DNA of 64,000 bases from HKCCE3408 sp038530555. Lineage in GTDB: Bacteria; Pseudomonadota; Alphaproteobacteria; Rhodobacterales; Rhodobacteraceae. Every line of letters starts with the position of its first letter. Position 1 is the first letter of the stretch. The translations under genes were made by a program, and so were the position numbers. The notes under the pieces are model-generated. The model was not told the origin of the DNA, made no database searches, and worked only from the letters and a program-made list of their open reading frames with translations. The stretch lies in contig JBCBCN010000002.1 in assembly GCA_038530555.1 (NCBI GenBank), positions 248,001 to 312,000 of the forward strand. Direction: 5' to 3'. This document shows, piece after piece, positions 31,627 through 41,274 of the stretch.

Positions 31627-32339
31627 CAGGCCACGGCCTTTGCCTGTGCCGCGACAAGCTCCTCGATGCCTTTGTTGGCCAGGCCCATAAGGGTGTCGAA
31701 CTCCGCTGGGGAGAATGTCGCGCCCTCTGCGCTCGCCTGAAGCTCGATGATCTGACCGCCCCCTGTCATCACGAAATTCCCGTCCGTTCCAGCTTCGCTA
31801 TCTTCGGCATAATCAAGGTCCAGCACGGGCTGACCCGCATAGATGCCACAGGACACCGCGGCGACATGGTCGGTGATCGGGTCTGATTTGATGTCACCCG
31901 CTGCCATCAGCTTGTTGACCGCAAGACGCAGTGCCACCCAGCCGCCCGTGATCGACGCGCATCGCGTTCCGCCGTCCGCTTGAATAACGTCGCAGTCGAT
32001 GGTGATCTGACGTTCCCCCAAGGCCACGCGATCAATTCCTGCGCGAAGGGACCGCCCGATCAGGCGCTGAATCTCTTGGGTGCGGCCGGATTGTTTGCCT
32101 GCCGCTGCTTCGCGCCGCATTCGGCTATGGGTTGCGCGGGGCACCATTCCGTATTCCGCCGTCACCCAGCCAAGCCCCGAGTTCTTCAGGAAAGGCGGCA
32201 CACGCTCTTCGAGCGATGCCGTGCAGAGAACATGGGTGTCGCCGCATTTGATCAGACATGACCCTTCGGCATGGGCGGTGAAACCTGTTTCGATTTCGAT
32301 TGTGCGCAGCGCATCGAGGGCGCGACCAGAGGGACGCAT
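31626..32339 (-). CDS. rph: Ribonuclease PH
   Basis: RNase PH trims the 3' ends of tRNA precursors by phosphorolysis. The 237-residue product, the normal length, begins MRPSGRALDALRTIEIETGF. It contains CSASLEERVP-like CTASLEERVPPFLKNSGLGW, EYGMVPRATHSRMRREAAAG and QSGRTQEIQRLIGRSLRAGI. It also has QADGGTRCASITGGWVALR and the catalytic-site block VLDLDYAEDSEAGTDGNFVM. It heads the leftward rph-rdgB-hemW operon and is divergent from hrcA across 166 bases. Confidence 0.96.
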   Translation of the reverse strand: MRPSGRALDALRTIEIETGFTAHAEGSCLIKCGDTHVLCTASLEERVPPFLKNSGLGWVTAEYGMVPRATHSRMRREAAAGKQSGRTQEIQRLIGRSLRAGIDRVALGERQITIDCDVIQADGGTRCASITGGWVALRLAVNKLMAAGDIKSDPITDHVAAVSCGIYAGQPVLDLDYAEDSEAGTDGNFVMTGGGQIIELQASAEGATFSPAEFDTLMGLANKGIEELVAAQAKAVA

Positions 32340-32505
32340 GAATTTCTCCTTTTCAGCAGCGCTGCTGACCTAGCCCGTGGTCACAAAGCTCGCAAGTGTG
32401 ATTGACGGCGGTCCGTCCGCTTACCTAAATGTCGTGTGCACCCGCCGAGGCGCTGCACCTCTTGGGTTCGATCCAGACCCTAGATCCATTCGACCAACTT
32501 GGAAA

Positions 32506-33570
32506 ATGACTGAGCAAAGCCGAATCCTTGATCAAATGAACGAACGCTCGCGTGAGGTGTTTCGCCGCGTGGTCGAGGGGTATCTTGAAACCGGATCGCC
32601 TGTTGGATCTCGTACCCTGACCCGCAGCTTGAGTGAGGGCGTGTCGGCAGCGACCGTCCGCAACGTGATGCAGGACCTGGAATATCTAGGTCTTTTGGGC
32701 AGCCCGCATATTTCAGCCGGACGTGTTCCTACGCAACTTGGTCTTCGGATGTTTGTCGACGGCTTGCTGGAGATGCGCGACCCAAGCTCGGAAGACCGCG
32801 CTAAAATCGATGCCACCCTCGGCGACAACAGTGGGGATGTCGCTGCGATCCTGGACCGGATGGGCTCGGCCTTGGCGGGCGTGACGCAAGGGGCGAGTCT
32901 GGTCCTTGCACCCAAACAGGAGGCGCCGATCAAGCACGTGGAGTTCGTGTCTCTCAGCGCTGAGCAAGCCTTAGTGGTGCTGGTCTTTGCCGATGGTCAG
33001 GTCGAAAATCGATTGTTTCGACCACCACTTGGTCAAACGCCAAGCTCTCTGCGCGAGGCCGCGAATTTTCTCAATGCCTTCGCGGAGGGTAAAACGATCG
33101 CGCAGCTACGCCGCACGATTGCCAATGAGATTGTCGAGCGACGTCAGGAGGTGGACAAGCTTGCCTCCGAGTTGATCGAAAGCGGTGTCGCAGTGTGGGA
33201 GAACCCGAGCGATGAGAGCGGCCGCTTGATCGTGCGCGGGCGTTCGATGCTGCTCGATGATGCGCCCAGTGAGGAAGACCTTGCGCGGGTTAAGACATTG
33301 TTCGACGATTTAGAGCGTAAACGGGACATCGAGCAATTCCTCACCCTGACCGAGGAAGGCGACGGTGTGAGGATATTTATCGGTTCAGAGAACAAGTTAT
33401 TTTCATTATCGGGTTCCTCTCTGGTCGTGTCTCCATATATGAACGCTGATCGAAAGATTTTGGGCGCGATCGGCGTTATCGGACCGACGCGCCTGAACTA
33501 CGGACGCATCGTGCCCATCGTGGACTACACCGCGCAAATGGTTGGAAAACTCATTTCGGATCGGAGCTGA
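32506..33570 (+). CDS. hrcA: Heat-inducible transcription repressor HrcA
   Basis: HrcA represses chaperone operons by binding CIRCE elements and depends on GroEL for folding. From the ATG at 32506 the product has 354 residues. The N-terminal winged helix includes SREVFRRVVEGYLETGSPVG and VSAATVRNVMQDLEYLGLLG, followed by PHISAGRVPTQLGLRMFVDG. The C-terminal dimerisation part ends in VIGPTRLNYGRIVPIVDYTA. Family N-termini make the longer frame from 32377 unlikely. No CIRCE inverted repeat was found here, so its targets should lie elsewhere (for example groESL). The order hrcA-grpE is standard. Confidence 0.95.
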   Translation: MTEQSRILDQMNERSREVFRRVVEGYLETGSPVGSRTLTRSLSEGVSAATVRNVMQDLEYLGLLGSPHISAGRVPTQLGLRMFVDGLLEMRDPSSEDRAKIDATLGDNSGDVAAILDRMGSALAGVTQGASLVLAPKQEAPIKHVEFVSLSAEQALVVLVFADGQVENRLFRPPLGQTPSSLREAANFLNAFAEGKTIAQLRRTIANEIVERRQEVDKLASELIESGVAVWENPSDESGRLIVRGRSMLLDDAPSEEDLARVKTLFDDLERKRDIEQFLTLTEEGDGVRIFIGSENKLFSLSGSSLVVSPYMNADRKILGAIGVIGPTRLNYGRIVPIVDYTAQMVGKLISDRS

Positions 33571-33578
33571 GAGGTATC

Positions 33579-34172
33579 ATGGCAGACCCGAAGCAGGAGC
33601 CAAGCATCCTGGATGACATCGAGGCTTTGGAAGCTGAAGCGGAGCAGCTGCTCGCTGATGAAGCGGCTGCCGAAGAAGCGCTTGATGACGAAGAAGATGA
33701 TGTTGTGGACGAGGTCGCCGCGCTTCAAGAAGAAGTCAACGATCTAAAGGACCGCCTTCTGCGCAGCTTGGCTGAGGCCGAGAACATCCGCAAGCGCGCA
33801 GACCGTGATCGCCGCGAGGCGGAGAATTACGGGGGCTCCAAACTGGCGCGGGACATGCTGCCGGTTTATGACAACCTACAGCGGGCCTTGGATGCTGCGG
33901 GGGATGAGCAAAAGGATGTCGCCGGCGCAGTGCTCGAAGGGATCGAGCTAACGCTGCGTGAATTGCTCAATGTCTTCGGTAAGCACGGCATTGAGCGCGT
34001 AGCGCCCGAGGTTGGCGACGCCTTCGATCCAGATTTCCACCAAGCGATGTTTGAGGCGCCCGTACCTGAGACAAAGGCTGGAGATATCATTCAGGTCATG
34101 GCGGAAGGTTTCATGCTGCATGACCGTTTGTTGCGGCCGGCTCAGGTTGGGGTCTCGTCCAATCCCGGCTGA
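33579..34172 (+). CDS. grpE: Nucleotide exchange factor GrpE
   Basis: GrpE releases ADP from DnaK and acts as a thermosensor in the Hsp70 cycle. The 197-residue product starts 8 bases after hrcA with GAGAGGTATC upstream. An acidic, alanine-rich N-terminal coiled coil (EAEAEQLLADEAAAEEALDD) precedes a long helix with LRSLAEAENIRKRADRDRRE. The beta domain follows, with GDAFDPDFHQAMFEAPVPE and AEGFMLHDRLLRPAQVGVS. Its TGA abuts the convergent mutS stop (TGATCA). Confidence 0.96.
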   Translation: MADPKQEPSILDDIEALEAEAEQLLADEAAAEEALDDEEDDVVDEVAALQEEVNDLKDRLLRSLAEAENIRKRADRDRREAENYGGSKLARDMLPVYDNLQRALDAAGDEQKDVAGAVLEGIELTLRELLNVFGKHGIERVAPEVGDAFDPDFHQAMFEAPVPETKAGDIIQVMAEGFMLHDRLLRPAQVGVSSNPG

Positions 34173-36812
34173 TCACGTCTGGCCGTCGGTCAGGTCCTTT
34201 AACTCATAGAGCAAGGCCAGCGCCTCTCGCGGGCTTAGCATGTCGGGGTGGATCTCGGATATCTTGTCCCGCAGCATATCTTTGGCGGGTGCTTTTGCGG
34301 CAGTTTGAACCTGAGCGCTGAACAGGGGCAGGTCATCGATCAGGGCCTTTCGGTCGACGCTCCCCTCGCGCTCCCCTTTTTCCAGCGCTTCCAGCACCGA
34401 CTGCGCGCGCTTGACGACGCTTTCTGGAAGACCCGCCAGCTTAGCGACCTGCACCCCGTAAGAGCGATCGGCCGCGCCATGTTGAACCTCGTGTAGAAAG
34501 ATCACGTCACCTTGCCATTCCTTGACCGCGACCGTCGCGTTGCGCACGCCGGTCAGACGGTCGGCCAGTTGGGTCATCTCATGATAGTGCGTCGCAAAAA
34601 GCGCTCGGCATGTATTGGCCTCGTGCAGGTGCTCGAGAACGGCCCAAGCGATGGAGAGACCGTCATAGGTGGCCGTGCCGCGTCCGATCTCATCGAGGAT
34701 CACCAGCGCGCGGTCATCGGCCTGGTTCAGAATGGCCGCTGTCTCGACCATCTCGACCATGAAGGTAGAGCGTCCGCGCGCTAGATCATCCGAGGCCCCC
34801 ACGCGACTGAACACCTGACTGACGAGCCCAATTTCAGCATGATCAGCAGGCACGAACGCGCCGATTTGAGTCAAAATCGCAATCAGCGCATTCTGCCTGA
34901 GCCAGGTTGACTTGCCCGCCATATTCGGCCCGGTCAAAAGGGTGATTGCGGCATCGCTTTGATCGGCGCTGAGGTCGCAATCGTTCGCAACAAAAGGCGT
35001 GCCGGATGTCTTCAGGGCCGCCTCCACGATGGGGTGTCGTCCGGCGATTACGCGGAACGTGCGGTCCGTTTTCATCACTGGTCGGACCCAGCGTTCGGAG
35101 GTGGCCAGATTGGCCAGGGCCAAGCTTACGTCGATCTCTGCGATTGCGTCTGCAGTGATCCCGATCTCACCCTGTCGATCCAAGACAGCGTGTCTGAGCT
35201 GCTCGAAGATCCGCTTTTCAATCTCAAGCGCTCGGCTGCCAGAGCTAAGGATCTTTCGCTCGATCTCAGACAGCTCAACCGTCGTGAAGCGGACGGCATT
35301 CGCTGTGGTCTGGCGATGTATGAACCGCTCGGACAGCGGTGGCGCGAGCATTTTCTTGGCGTGGGTCGCTGGCGTCTCGATGAAATAGCCCAGCACGTTG
35401 TTGTGCTTGACCTTGAGCGCGGTGACACCCGTCGCCTCGATAAATTCGCGCTGCATGTCGGCGATGACTGACCGCCCCTCATCCCGCAAGGCGCGCGCTT
35501 CATCGAGCTCCTCATGAAACCCGGGCGCAATAAAGCCGCCGTCCCGACTGAGGATCGGGGGCTCAGCGATCAGGGATTTCTCGAGCAAGGCGTAAAGCTC
35601 GGAATGCCCGATCAAGGTGGCTTGAGCCGCATCCAAAAGCGCGGGGAAGTCTTGGTTTTGCAGTCTTCTATGAATGCGGTCAGCCGCCGCGATACCGTCA
35701 CGAATAGCGCCCAGATCCCTCGGCCCGCCGCGGTCTACCGCAAGGCGTGACAGGGCGCGGTTTAGATCCGGGACCTGGCGAAGATATTCACCGATTGCCG
35801 AGCCTATTTCCGGCGCAGAGTGCCAGAACGCGACGCTGTCGTGTCGCGCCGTGATCGGCTCTAACGTGCATAGCGGGCCCGAAACACGTCGTTCTAGTGT
35901 GCGACCGCCTCCAGCCGTGATCGTTCGATCGATCGCAGCTAGAAGAGAGCCCGCCCGCGCCCCCGCCATTGACCGTGTAAGCTCCAGATTGCGCCGTGTC
36001 GCAGCATCGATTTGCATCAATTGGCCGCTTTGGATCTGTTGCGGTGACCGCAGCCTCGGCATCCGCCCGCGTTGCGTCAGGTCAAGGTAGTCAACGATCG
36101 CCCCCATCGCCGAAAGCTCAGCGCGGCTGAATTGACCAAAGGGCTCTGTCGACTGCACCTCAAAGGTTTCGCAAAGCCGGCGTTCGGCCCGACGGCTGTC
36201 AAAGATCTGCGCATGAAGCGTGGTAATCGCCGCCCCGTTTTCGCTTAGGGCATCTGGGATCGGAACGGTCTCGTTCACCAAAACCTCGGCGGGTGCGAGC
36301 GCCGCCAACTCCGGCGATAGCCGCACGAGTGGGCAAGGCGTCACACGAAAGGCGCCAGTTGAGATATCCGCCCAAGCAAGCGCCGCTTCATCGCGGATCT
36401 GAGAAAACGCGGCGAGGAAGTTGTGCTGTCTCGCCTGAAGAAGGGTGTCTTCGGTCAATGTTCCCGGCGTGACCAGCCGAACGATCTCGCGACGAACCAC
36501 GGATTTTGAGCCGCGCTTTTTCGCTTCGGCTGGGTCTTCCATCTGTTCGCAGATTGCCACCCGAAAGCCCTTGCGGATCAGGGTCAGCAGATACCCCTCA
36601 GCGGCGTGATGGGGCACACCACACATCGGAATGTCTTCGCCGGCATGTTTGCCGCGTTTGGTCAGCGCGATATCGAGCGCACCTGCGGCAGCAACGGCAT
36701 CGTCAAAGAACAGCTCATAAAAGTCGCCCATCCGATAGAAAAGCAACGCGTCCTGGGCCTGCGCCTTGATCTCGAGATATTGCGCCATCATCGGCGTTAG
36801 ATGGGCTGTCAT
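34173..36812 (-). CDS. mutS: DNA mismatch repair protein MutS
   Basis: MutS recognises base mismatches and small loops and starts mismatch repair with MutL. The product has 879 residues. The N-terminal mismatch-binding domain has TPMMAQYLEIKAQAQDALLF and the Phe-x-Glu wedge in YRMGDFYELFFDDAVAAAG. The ATPase domain near residue 630 has LLTGPNMAGKSTWLRQNALI, followed by FSRVGASDDLARGRSTFMVE, ALVILDEIGRGTATYDGLSI and LFATHYHEMTQLADRL. The C-terminus is complete. It is divergent from maeB. Confidence 0.97.
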   Translation of the reverse strand: MTAHLTPMMAQYLEIKAQAQDALLFYRMGDFYELFFDDAVAAAGALDIALTKRGKHAGEDIPMCGVPHHAAEGYLLTLIRKGFRVAICEQMEDPAEAKKRGSKSVVRREIVRLVTPGTLTEDTLLQARQHNFLAAFSQIRDEAALAWADISTGAFRVTPCPLVRLSPELAALAPAEVLVNETVPIPDALSENGAAITTLHAQIFDSRRAERRLCETFEVQSTEPFGQFSRAELSAMGAIVDYLDLTQRGRMPRLRSPQQIQSGQLMQIDAATRRNLELTRSMAGARAGSLLAAIDRTITAGGGRTLERRVSGPLCTLEPITARHDSVAFWHSAPEIGSAIGEYLRQVPDLNRALSRLAVDRGGPRDLGAIRDGIAAADRIHRRLQNQDFPALLDAAQATLIGHSELYALLEKSLIAEPPILSRDGGFIAPGFHEELDEARALRDEGRSVIADMQREFIEATGVTALKVKHNNVLGYFIETPATHAKKMLAPPLSERFIHRQTTANAVRFTTVELSEIERKILSSGSRALEIEKRIFEQLRHAVLDRQGEIGITADAIAEIDVSLALANLATSERWVRPVMKTDRTFRVIAGRHPIVEAALKTSGTPFVANDCDLSADQSDAAITLLTGPNMAGKSTWLRQNALIAILTQIGAFVPADHAEIGLVSQVFSRVGASDDLARGRSTFMVEMVETAAILNQADDRALVILDEIGRGTATYDGLSIAWAVLEHLHEANTCRALFATHYHEMTQLADRLTGVRNATVAVKEWQGDVIFLHEVQHGAADRSYGVQVAKLAGLPESVVKRAQSVLEALEKGEREGSVDRKALIDDLPLFSAQVQTAAKAPAKDMLRDKISEIHPDMLSPREALALLYELKDLTDGQT

Positions 36813-36920
36813 CGCCGCTCCCCCTGTCCGGCTCAGACTAGCCGGGCGCGCGATGTCACAAAAGGCCTTGTTGAGCGCTCGCCCCTGTCGCTAAAGCTGA
36901 AGCTCCAAAGGGAGAGCGGG

Positions 36921-39182
36921 ATGCCATCGAAAACAAAATACACGCGGGAAGAGGCGCTGGCCTATCATATCGAGCCGCGCCCGGGAAAACTCGATATCCA
37001 AGCCTCGACGCCGATGACGACCCAGCGGGACCTGAGCCTGGCCTATTCGCCTGGTGTCGCGGTCCCATGTGAGGAAATCGCCGCCAATCCCGAGACCGCC
37101 TATGACTACACCACCAAGGGCAACATGGTCGCGGTGATCTCGAACGGGACGGCAGTTTTGGGTCTAGGCAACCTGGGCGCGCTCGCCTCCAAACCGGTGA
37201 TGGAGGGCAAGTCTGTCCTTTTTAAACGCTTCGCGGACGTGAATTCGATCGATCTCGAGGTCGATACCGAGGACGTGGATGAGTTCGTCAATGCCGTGAA
37301 GCTGTTGGGCCCCTCTTTTGGCGGCATCAACCTGGAAGACATTAAGGCTCCCGAGTGCTTCATGATCGAGAGCCGCCTGAAAGAGCTGATGGATATCCCA
37401 GTATTCCATGACGATCAGCACGGGACGGCGGTGATTTGTGCGGCTGGTCTGATCAATGCGCTTCAGCTGACGGGCAAGAAGATTGAGGACGTGAAGATCG
37501 TGCTCAATGGTGCCGGGGCGGCCGGTATCGCCTGTATCGAACTGCTCAAATCGATGGGTGCCGGGCATGACAATTGCATCGTCTGTGACACCAAGGGGGT
37601 GATCTATCAGGGTCGCAGCGAAGGTATGAATCAGTGGAAGTCGGCCCACGCGATCAAAACGGACCTGCGCAGTCTAGAAGACGCGATGGAGGGAGCTGAC
37701 GTTTTCCTCGGCGTCAGCGTCAAAGGTGCGGTGACGCCAGAGATGCTTTTGGCGATGGCCGAAAACCCAGTGATTTTCGCGATGGCCAACCCAGATCCTG
37801 AAATCACGCCTGAAGAGGCGCAAGCGGTTCGCGCCGATGCCATCGTTGCGACGGGTCGGTCGGATTATCCCAACCAGGTCAATAACGTGCTGGGCTTTCC
37901 GTACCTATTTCGCGGTGCCTTGGACATTCATGCGCGCGCGATCAATGACGAGATGAAGATCGCCTGTGCTCAAGCGCTGGCCGAGCTGGCGCGCGAGGAT
38001 GTTCCCGATGAGGTCGCGATGGCCTACGGGCGGAAGCTGTCCTTTGGACGGGATTACATCATCCCGACGCCCTTCGATCCACGTCTGATCTACACTGTGC
38101 CGACGGCGGTGGCGCGGGCAGGCATGGATACTGGCGTGGCCCGTCGGCCGATTGTCGATTTGGACAGCTATGCCAACGAGTTGCGCAGCCGGATGGATCC
38201 GACCTCCTCGATCCTCCAGGGCATCTACGCACGCGCCCGCTCGGCTCAGGCACGTATGATTTTCGCGGAAGGGGACGATCTCAGGGTGCTGCGGGCAGCG
38301 GTCGCCTATCAGCGCAATGGCCTTGGCAAGGCGTTGGTGGTCGGTCGCGAAGCGGAAGTGAAAGAACAGCTCGAAACCGCAGGTTTGGGAGATGCGGTGC
38401 GCGAGCTTGAGGTCGTGAACGCCGCCAAAACCAGCCATTTGGACACCTACAAGCGTTTTCTCTACGATCGGTTGCAGCGCAAAGGTTTCGATCAGCGGGA
38501 CATCCACAGACTGGCGTCTCGGGATCGACATGTGTTCTCGGCCCTGATGCTTGCGCATGGCCACGCTGACGGCTTGGTTACTGGTGCCACGCGAAAATCA
38601 GCGCATGTCTTGGGCTTGATTGGGCATGTGTTCGACGCCACCGCCGTGGATGGTGCAGTGGGGGTGACGGCCTTGTTGCACCGTGGGCGGATTGTCCTGA
38701 TCAGTGACACCTTGGTGCATGAATGGCCCTCGGACGAGGATTTAGCTCTGATCGCGCAGCGCGGTGCGGATGTGGCCCGTGCACTGGGCTTGGAGCCGCG
38801 TGTCGCCTTCGTCAGCTTTTCGACCTTTGGCTATCCGGTGTCGGAACGTGCCGAAAAGATGAACCACGCGCCAAAGATACTTGAACGGGCCGGGGTCGAT
38901 TTTGAGTTTGAGGGTGAGATGACGGTGGATGTTGCCCTGAACGCGGACGTGATGGAGCAATATCCATTCTGTCGTTTGTCCGGTCCGGCCAATGTCCTGG
39001 TGGTGCCGGCCCGTCATTCCGCCTCGATCTCGGTAAAGCTCATGCAAGAAATGGCGGGCGCGACCGTGATCGGCCCGATCCTGACCGGACTTGGGCGACC
39101 CGTGCAGATTGCAGGTACGGTGTCGACTGCGAACGACATCCTCAACATGGCGGTCATGGCCGCCTGTGATATCGGACGGTAA
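36921..39182 (+). CDS. maeB: NADP-dependent malic enzyme with phosphotransacetylase-like domain
   Basis: MaeB oxidatively decarboxylates malate to pyruvate with NADP, making NADPH. From the ATG at 36921 (site GGGAGAGCGGG) the product has 753 residues. The malic-enzyme half (about 1-430) has YHIEPRPGKLDIQASTPMTT, LAYSPGVAVPCEEIAANP and VFHDDQHGTAVICAAGLINA, plus the NADP fold VLNGAGAAGIACIELLKSMG. The C-terminal half (about 440-753) resembles phosphate acetyltransferase (FAEGDDLRVLRAAVAYQ, LSGPANVLVVPARHSASIS) but in this family is regulatory. The next gene, a sugar kinase, starts 3 bases after its stop. Confidence 0.95.
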   Translation: MPSKTKYTREEALAYHIEPRPGKLDIQASTPMTTQRDLSLAYSPGVAVPCEEIAANPETAYDYTTKGNMVAVISNGTAVLGLGNLGALASKPVMEGKSVLFKRFADVNSIDLEVDTEDVDEFVNAVKLLGPSFGGINLEDIKAPECFMIESRLKELMDIPVFHDDQHGTAVICAAGLINALQLTGKKIEDVKIVLNGAGAAGIACIELLKSMGAGHDNCIVCDTKGVIYQGRSEGMNQWKSAHAIKTDLRSLEDAMEGADVFLGVSVKGAVTPEMLLAMAENPVIFAMANPDPEITPEEAQAVRADAIVATGRSDYPNQVNNVLGFPYLFRGALDIHARAINDEMKIACAQALAELAREDVPDEVAMAYGRKLSFGRDYIIPTPFDPRLIYTVPTAVARAGMDTGVARRPIVDLDSYANELRSRMDPTSSILQGIYARARSAQARMIFAEGDDLRVLRAAVAYQRNGLGKALVVGREAEVKEQLETAGLGDAVRELEVVNAAKTSHLDTYKRFLYDRLQRKGFDQRDIHRLASRDRHVFSALMLAHGHADGLVTGATRKSAHVLGLIGHVFDATAVDGAVGVTALLHRGRIVLISDTLVHEWPSDEDLALIAQRGADVARALGLEPRVAFVSFSTFGYPVSERAEKMNHAPKILERAGVDFEFEGEMTVDVALNADVMEQYPFCRLSGPANVLVVPARHSASISVKLMQEMAGATVIGPILTGLGRPVQIAGTVSTANDILNMAVMAACDIGR

Positions 39183-39185
39183 CGC

Positions 39186-40049
39186 GTGATCCTTTGCGTG
39201 GGTTCAATCAATGTCGATCTGGTCTATCGGCTCGCTGACCTGCCAGGGCCCGGTGAGACCTTGGCCGCGCGCTCTTTTTCGCGCGGTCTCGGTGGAAAAG
39301 GGGCGAACCAATCGGTGGCTGCCGCCCGTGCAGGTGCCGAGGTCACGCATTTTTGCCCAGTCGGCGCCGATGCGGCGGACCTGTTGGCCCAGATGGCCGC
39401 GGCGGGGGTGCGCCATGCGGGTCCTGTGCTCGAGGATCAGGCGAATGGTCATGCCAGCGTTTGGGTCAGTGAGCGCAGCGGCGAGAACGTAATTGCTATT
39501 CACGCGGGCACGAATGCGATGATCACGATGGATGCGCTGGCGTCAGTTTGTGCTGAGCTAGGCCCGGGGGACTGGGTTATGTTGCAGAACGAGGTCAATC
39601 TTGTCGATCAAGCGGCGCGCCTCTCGCGCGAAAAGGGTGCCTCGGTGGTCTATTCGGCTGCGCCTTTCGAAGTTGCCGCTGTCGAGGCTGTGCTACCACA
39701 TATAACCCACCTGTTGATGAACGAAGGTGAGGATCGTGCGTTCCGCGACGCAGGCCTCACTGTCCCGGAAAATGTCGCACAAATCGTCACAAAAGGGCCG
39801 AATGGAGCCGAATGGCGCAGCGCAGATGTGAGGTTTTCAAGCCCTGCGCTTCCGGTCGCTCAAGTCGTGGATACGACGGGTGCGGGGGATTGTTTTGCTG
39901 GAAATCTCGTGGCGGCCCTAGCTCGAGGTGCGGACCCAGCTCAAGCAATGCGCTGGGCGCAGGCCGCCGCAAGTGTTCAGATCAGCCGTGAAGGCGCGGC
40001 GCCCGCGATGCCTCGTCGGGAGGAGACGCAACGCGCGCTAGAAGCTTAG
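39186..40049 (+). CDS. PfkB-family carbohydrate kinase, ribokinase-like
   Basis: This is a ribokinase-type kinase that should phosphorylate a sugar or nucleoside with ATP. The 287-residue product has the first PfkB signature FSRGLGGKGANQSVAAARAG near residues 32-51 and the second, DTTGAGDCFAGNLVAALARG, with the catalytic aspartate near residue 235. It starts at GTG (39186) or a nearby codon right after maeB. Substrate identity cannot be told from the sequence, though the N-terminal VGSINVDLVYRLADLPGPGE is ribokinase-like. It could be rbsK, but no ribose transport genes are nearby. Its stop shares TTAG with the convergent dnaJ stop. Confidence 0.85.
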   Translation: MILCVGSINVDLVYRLADLPGPGETLAARSFSRGLGGKGANQSVAAARAGAEVTHFCPVGADAADLLAQMAAAGVRHAGPVLEDQANGHASVWVSERSGENVIAIHAGTNAMITMDALASVCAELGPGDWVMLQNEVNLVDQAARLSREKGASVVYSAAPFEVAAVEAVLPHITHLLMNEGEDRAFRDAGLTVPENVAQIVTKGPNGAEWRSADVRFSSPALPVAQVVDTTGAGDCFAGNLVAALARGADPAQAMRWAQAAASVQISREGAAPAMPRREETQRALEA

Positions 40050-41200
40050 TGCTTCATCCCGTCCCAGAACGATTTCACGCGGTCAAAAAAGCCGCTTTCG
40101 TTGGGGGTGTTCGATTGCGCGCAACTTTCCTCGAATTGGCGCAGCAGCTCTTTTTGCTCCGCATTCAGCTTGACCGGCGTTTCAACCGACATCTCGATAT
40201 ACATGTCACCGCTGGCTGCGCTGCGGATGGCGGGCATACCCTTTCCACGCAGGCGCATCTGACGGCCGGATTGTGAGCCTTCGGGAACGCGCACGCGGCT
40301 GCGTCCGCCATCGATCGTCGGCACCTCTATTTCTCCGCCGAGAGAAGCGGTGACCATCGACACCGGGACCTTGCAGAACAGATCCATGCCTTCGCGTTGG
40401 AATAGCTCGTGCTCAGCCACTTCGATGAAAATGTAGAGGTCGCCGGTCGGCCCGCCCCGCAGACCCGCTTCTCCTTCGCCGGAGAGCCGGATCCGCGTGC
40501 CTGTTTCCACACCGGCGGGAATATTGACCGATAGGGATTTCTCGGATTCCTGGCGCCCTGCGCCGCCGCAGGTCTTGCACGGGTTTTTGATGATTTGTCC
40601 CATGCCGGAGCAGGTCGGGCAGGTTCGTTCGACCGTGAAAAAGCCCTGCTGAGCCCGCACTTTGCCCATGCCCGAACAGGTCGGGCAGGTGACGGGTTCC
40701 GCGCCGCCTTCTGCCCCGCTGCCCGAGCATTCCTCACACGTGACAGAAGTAGGTACGCGGATAGATTTCGATAGGCCGCCATAGGCGTCTTCGAGCGAGA
40801 TCCGAAGGTTGTAACGCAGGTCTGAGCCGCGGCTGGCGCGGTTCCGACCTCCGCCACCGCCGCGCCCGCCCATGAAATCGCCGAACAGATCTTCGAAAAC
40901 GTCGGAGAAAGCGCTGGCGAAATCGCCTTGGCCTTGCCCGCCATAACCGCCACGTGCGCCTCCGGCCATACCGCCATCGAAGGCTGCGTGGCCAAACCGG
41001 TCATAGGCCGCCTTTTTGTCGGCGTCTTTTAGGACGTCATAGGCTTCGTTGACCTCTTTGAATTGCGCCTCGGCCTCCGGCTTATCCGCGTTGCGATCGG
41101 GGTGCAGTTCTTTGGCTTTGCGTCGATAGGCCCGTTTGATGTCATCGGCTGCCGCGCCGCGTTCTACGCCCAAAACCTCGTAATAGTCACGTTTTGACAT
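40046..41200 (-). CDS. dnaJ: Chaperone protein DnaJ (Hsp40)
   Basis: DnaJ delivers unfolded proteins to DnaK and stimulates its ATPase. From the ATG at 41200 the product has 384 residues. The J domain has KRDYYEVLGVERGAAADDIK and the HPD motif in AKELHPDRNADKPEAE. A glycine-rich linker follows, then four zinc-binding CxxCxGxG repeats (CEECSGSG, CPTCSGMG, CPTCSGMG, CKTCGGAG) between about residues 150 and 210. The C-terminal substrate-binding domain completes it. A start at 41224 would add 8 residues inside the dnaK-dnaJ hairpin region. It is co-transcribed with dnaK. Confidence 0.97.
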   Translation of the reverse strand: MSKRDYYEVLGVERGAAADDIKRAYRRKAKELHPDRNADKPEAEAQFKEVNEAYDVLKDADKKAAYDRFGHAAFDGGMAGGARGGYGGQGQGDFASAFSDVFEDLFGDFMGGRGGGGGRNRASRGSDLRYNLRISLEDAYGGLSKSIRVPTSVTCEECSGSGAEGGAEPVTCPTCSGMGKVRAQQGFFTVERTCPTCSGMGQIIKNPCKTCGGAGRQESEKSLSVNIPAGVETGTRIRLSGEGEAGLRGGPTGDLYIFIEVAEHELFQREGMDLFCKVPVSMVTASLGGEIEVPTIDGGRSRVRVPEGSQSGRQMRLRGKGMPAIRSAASGDMYIEMSVETPVKLNAEQKELLRQFEESCAQSNTPNESGFFDRVKSFWDGMKH

Positions 41201-41223
41201 GGGCTGCATCCTTTCACTGGCCA

Positions 41224-41258
41224 AGCCGCGTCCCGACCGAATGGGTCAGGACGCGGCT
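41224..41258 (-). other. Hairpin in the dnaK-dnaJ spacer
   Basis: AGCCGCGTCC (41224-41233) pairs perfectly with GGACGCGGCT (41249-41258). An inner GACC/GGTC pairing extends the stem past one mismatch. The 74-base spacer holds little else. With no T-run it is more likely an RNA stability or partial attenuation element that lowers DnaJ relative to DnaK than a full terminator. That role is inferred. Confidence 0.65.
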
Positions 41259-41274
41259 GGTCAGGTGATCCGCG

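Noticed and set aside
32377..32505. 43-residue N-terminal extension of HrcA
   Set aside because: Not in the HrcA family and no ribosome-binding site. The ATG at 32506 matches the winged-helix N-terminus.
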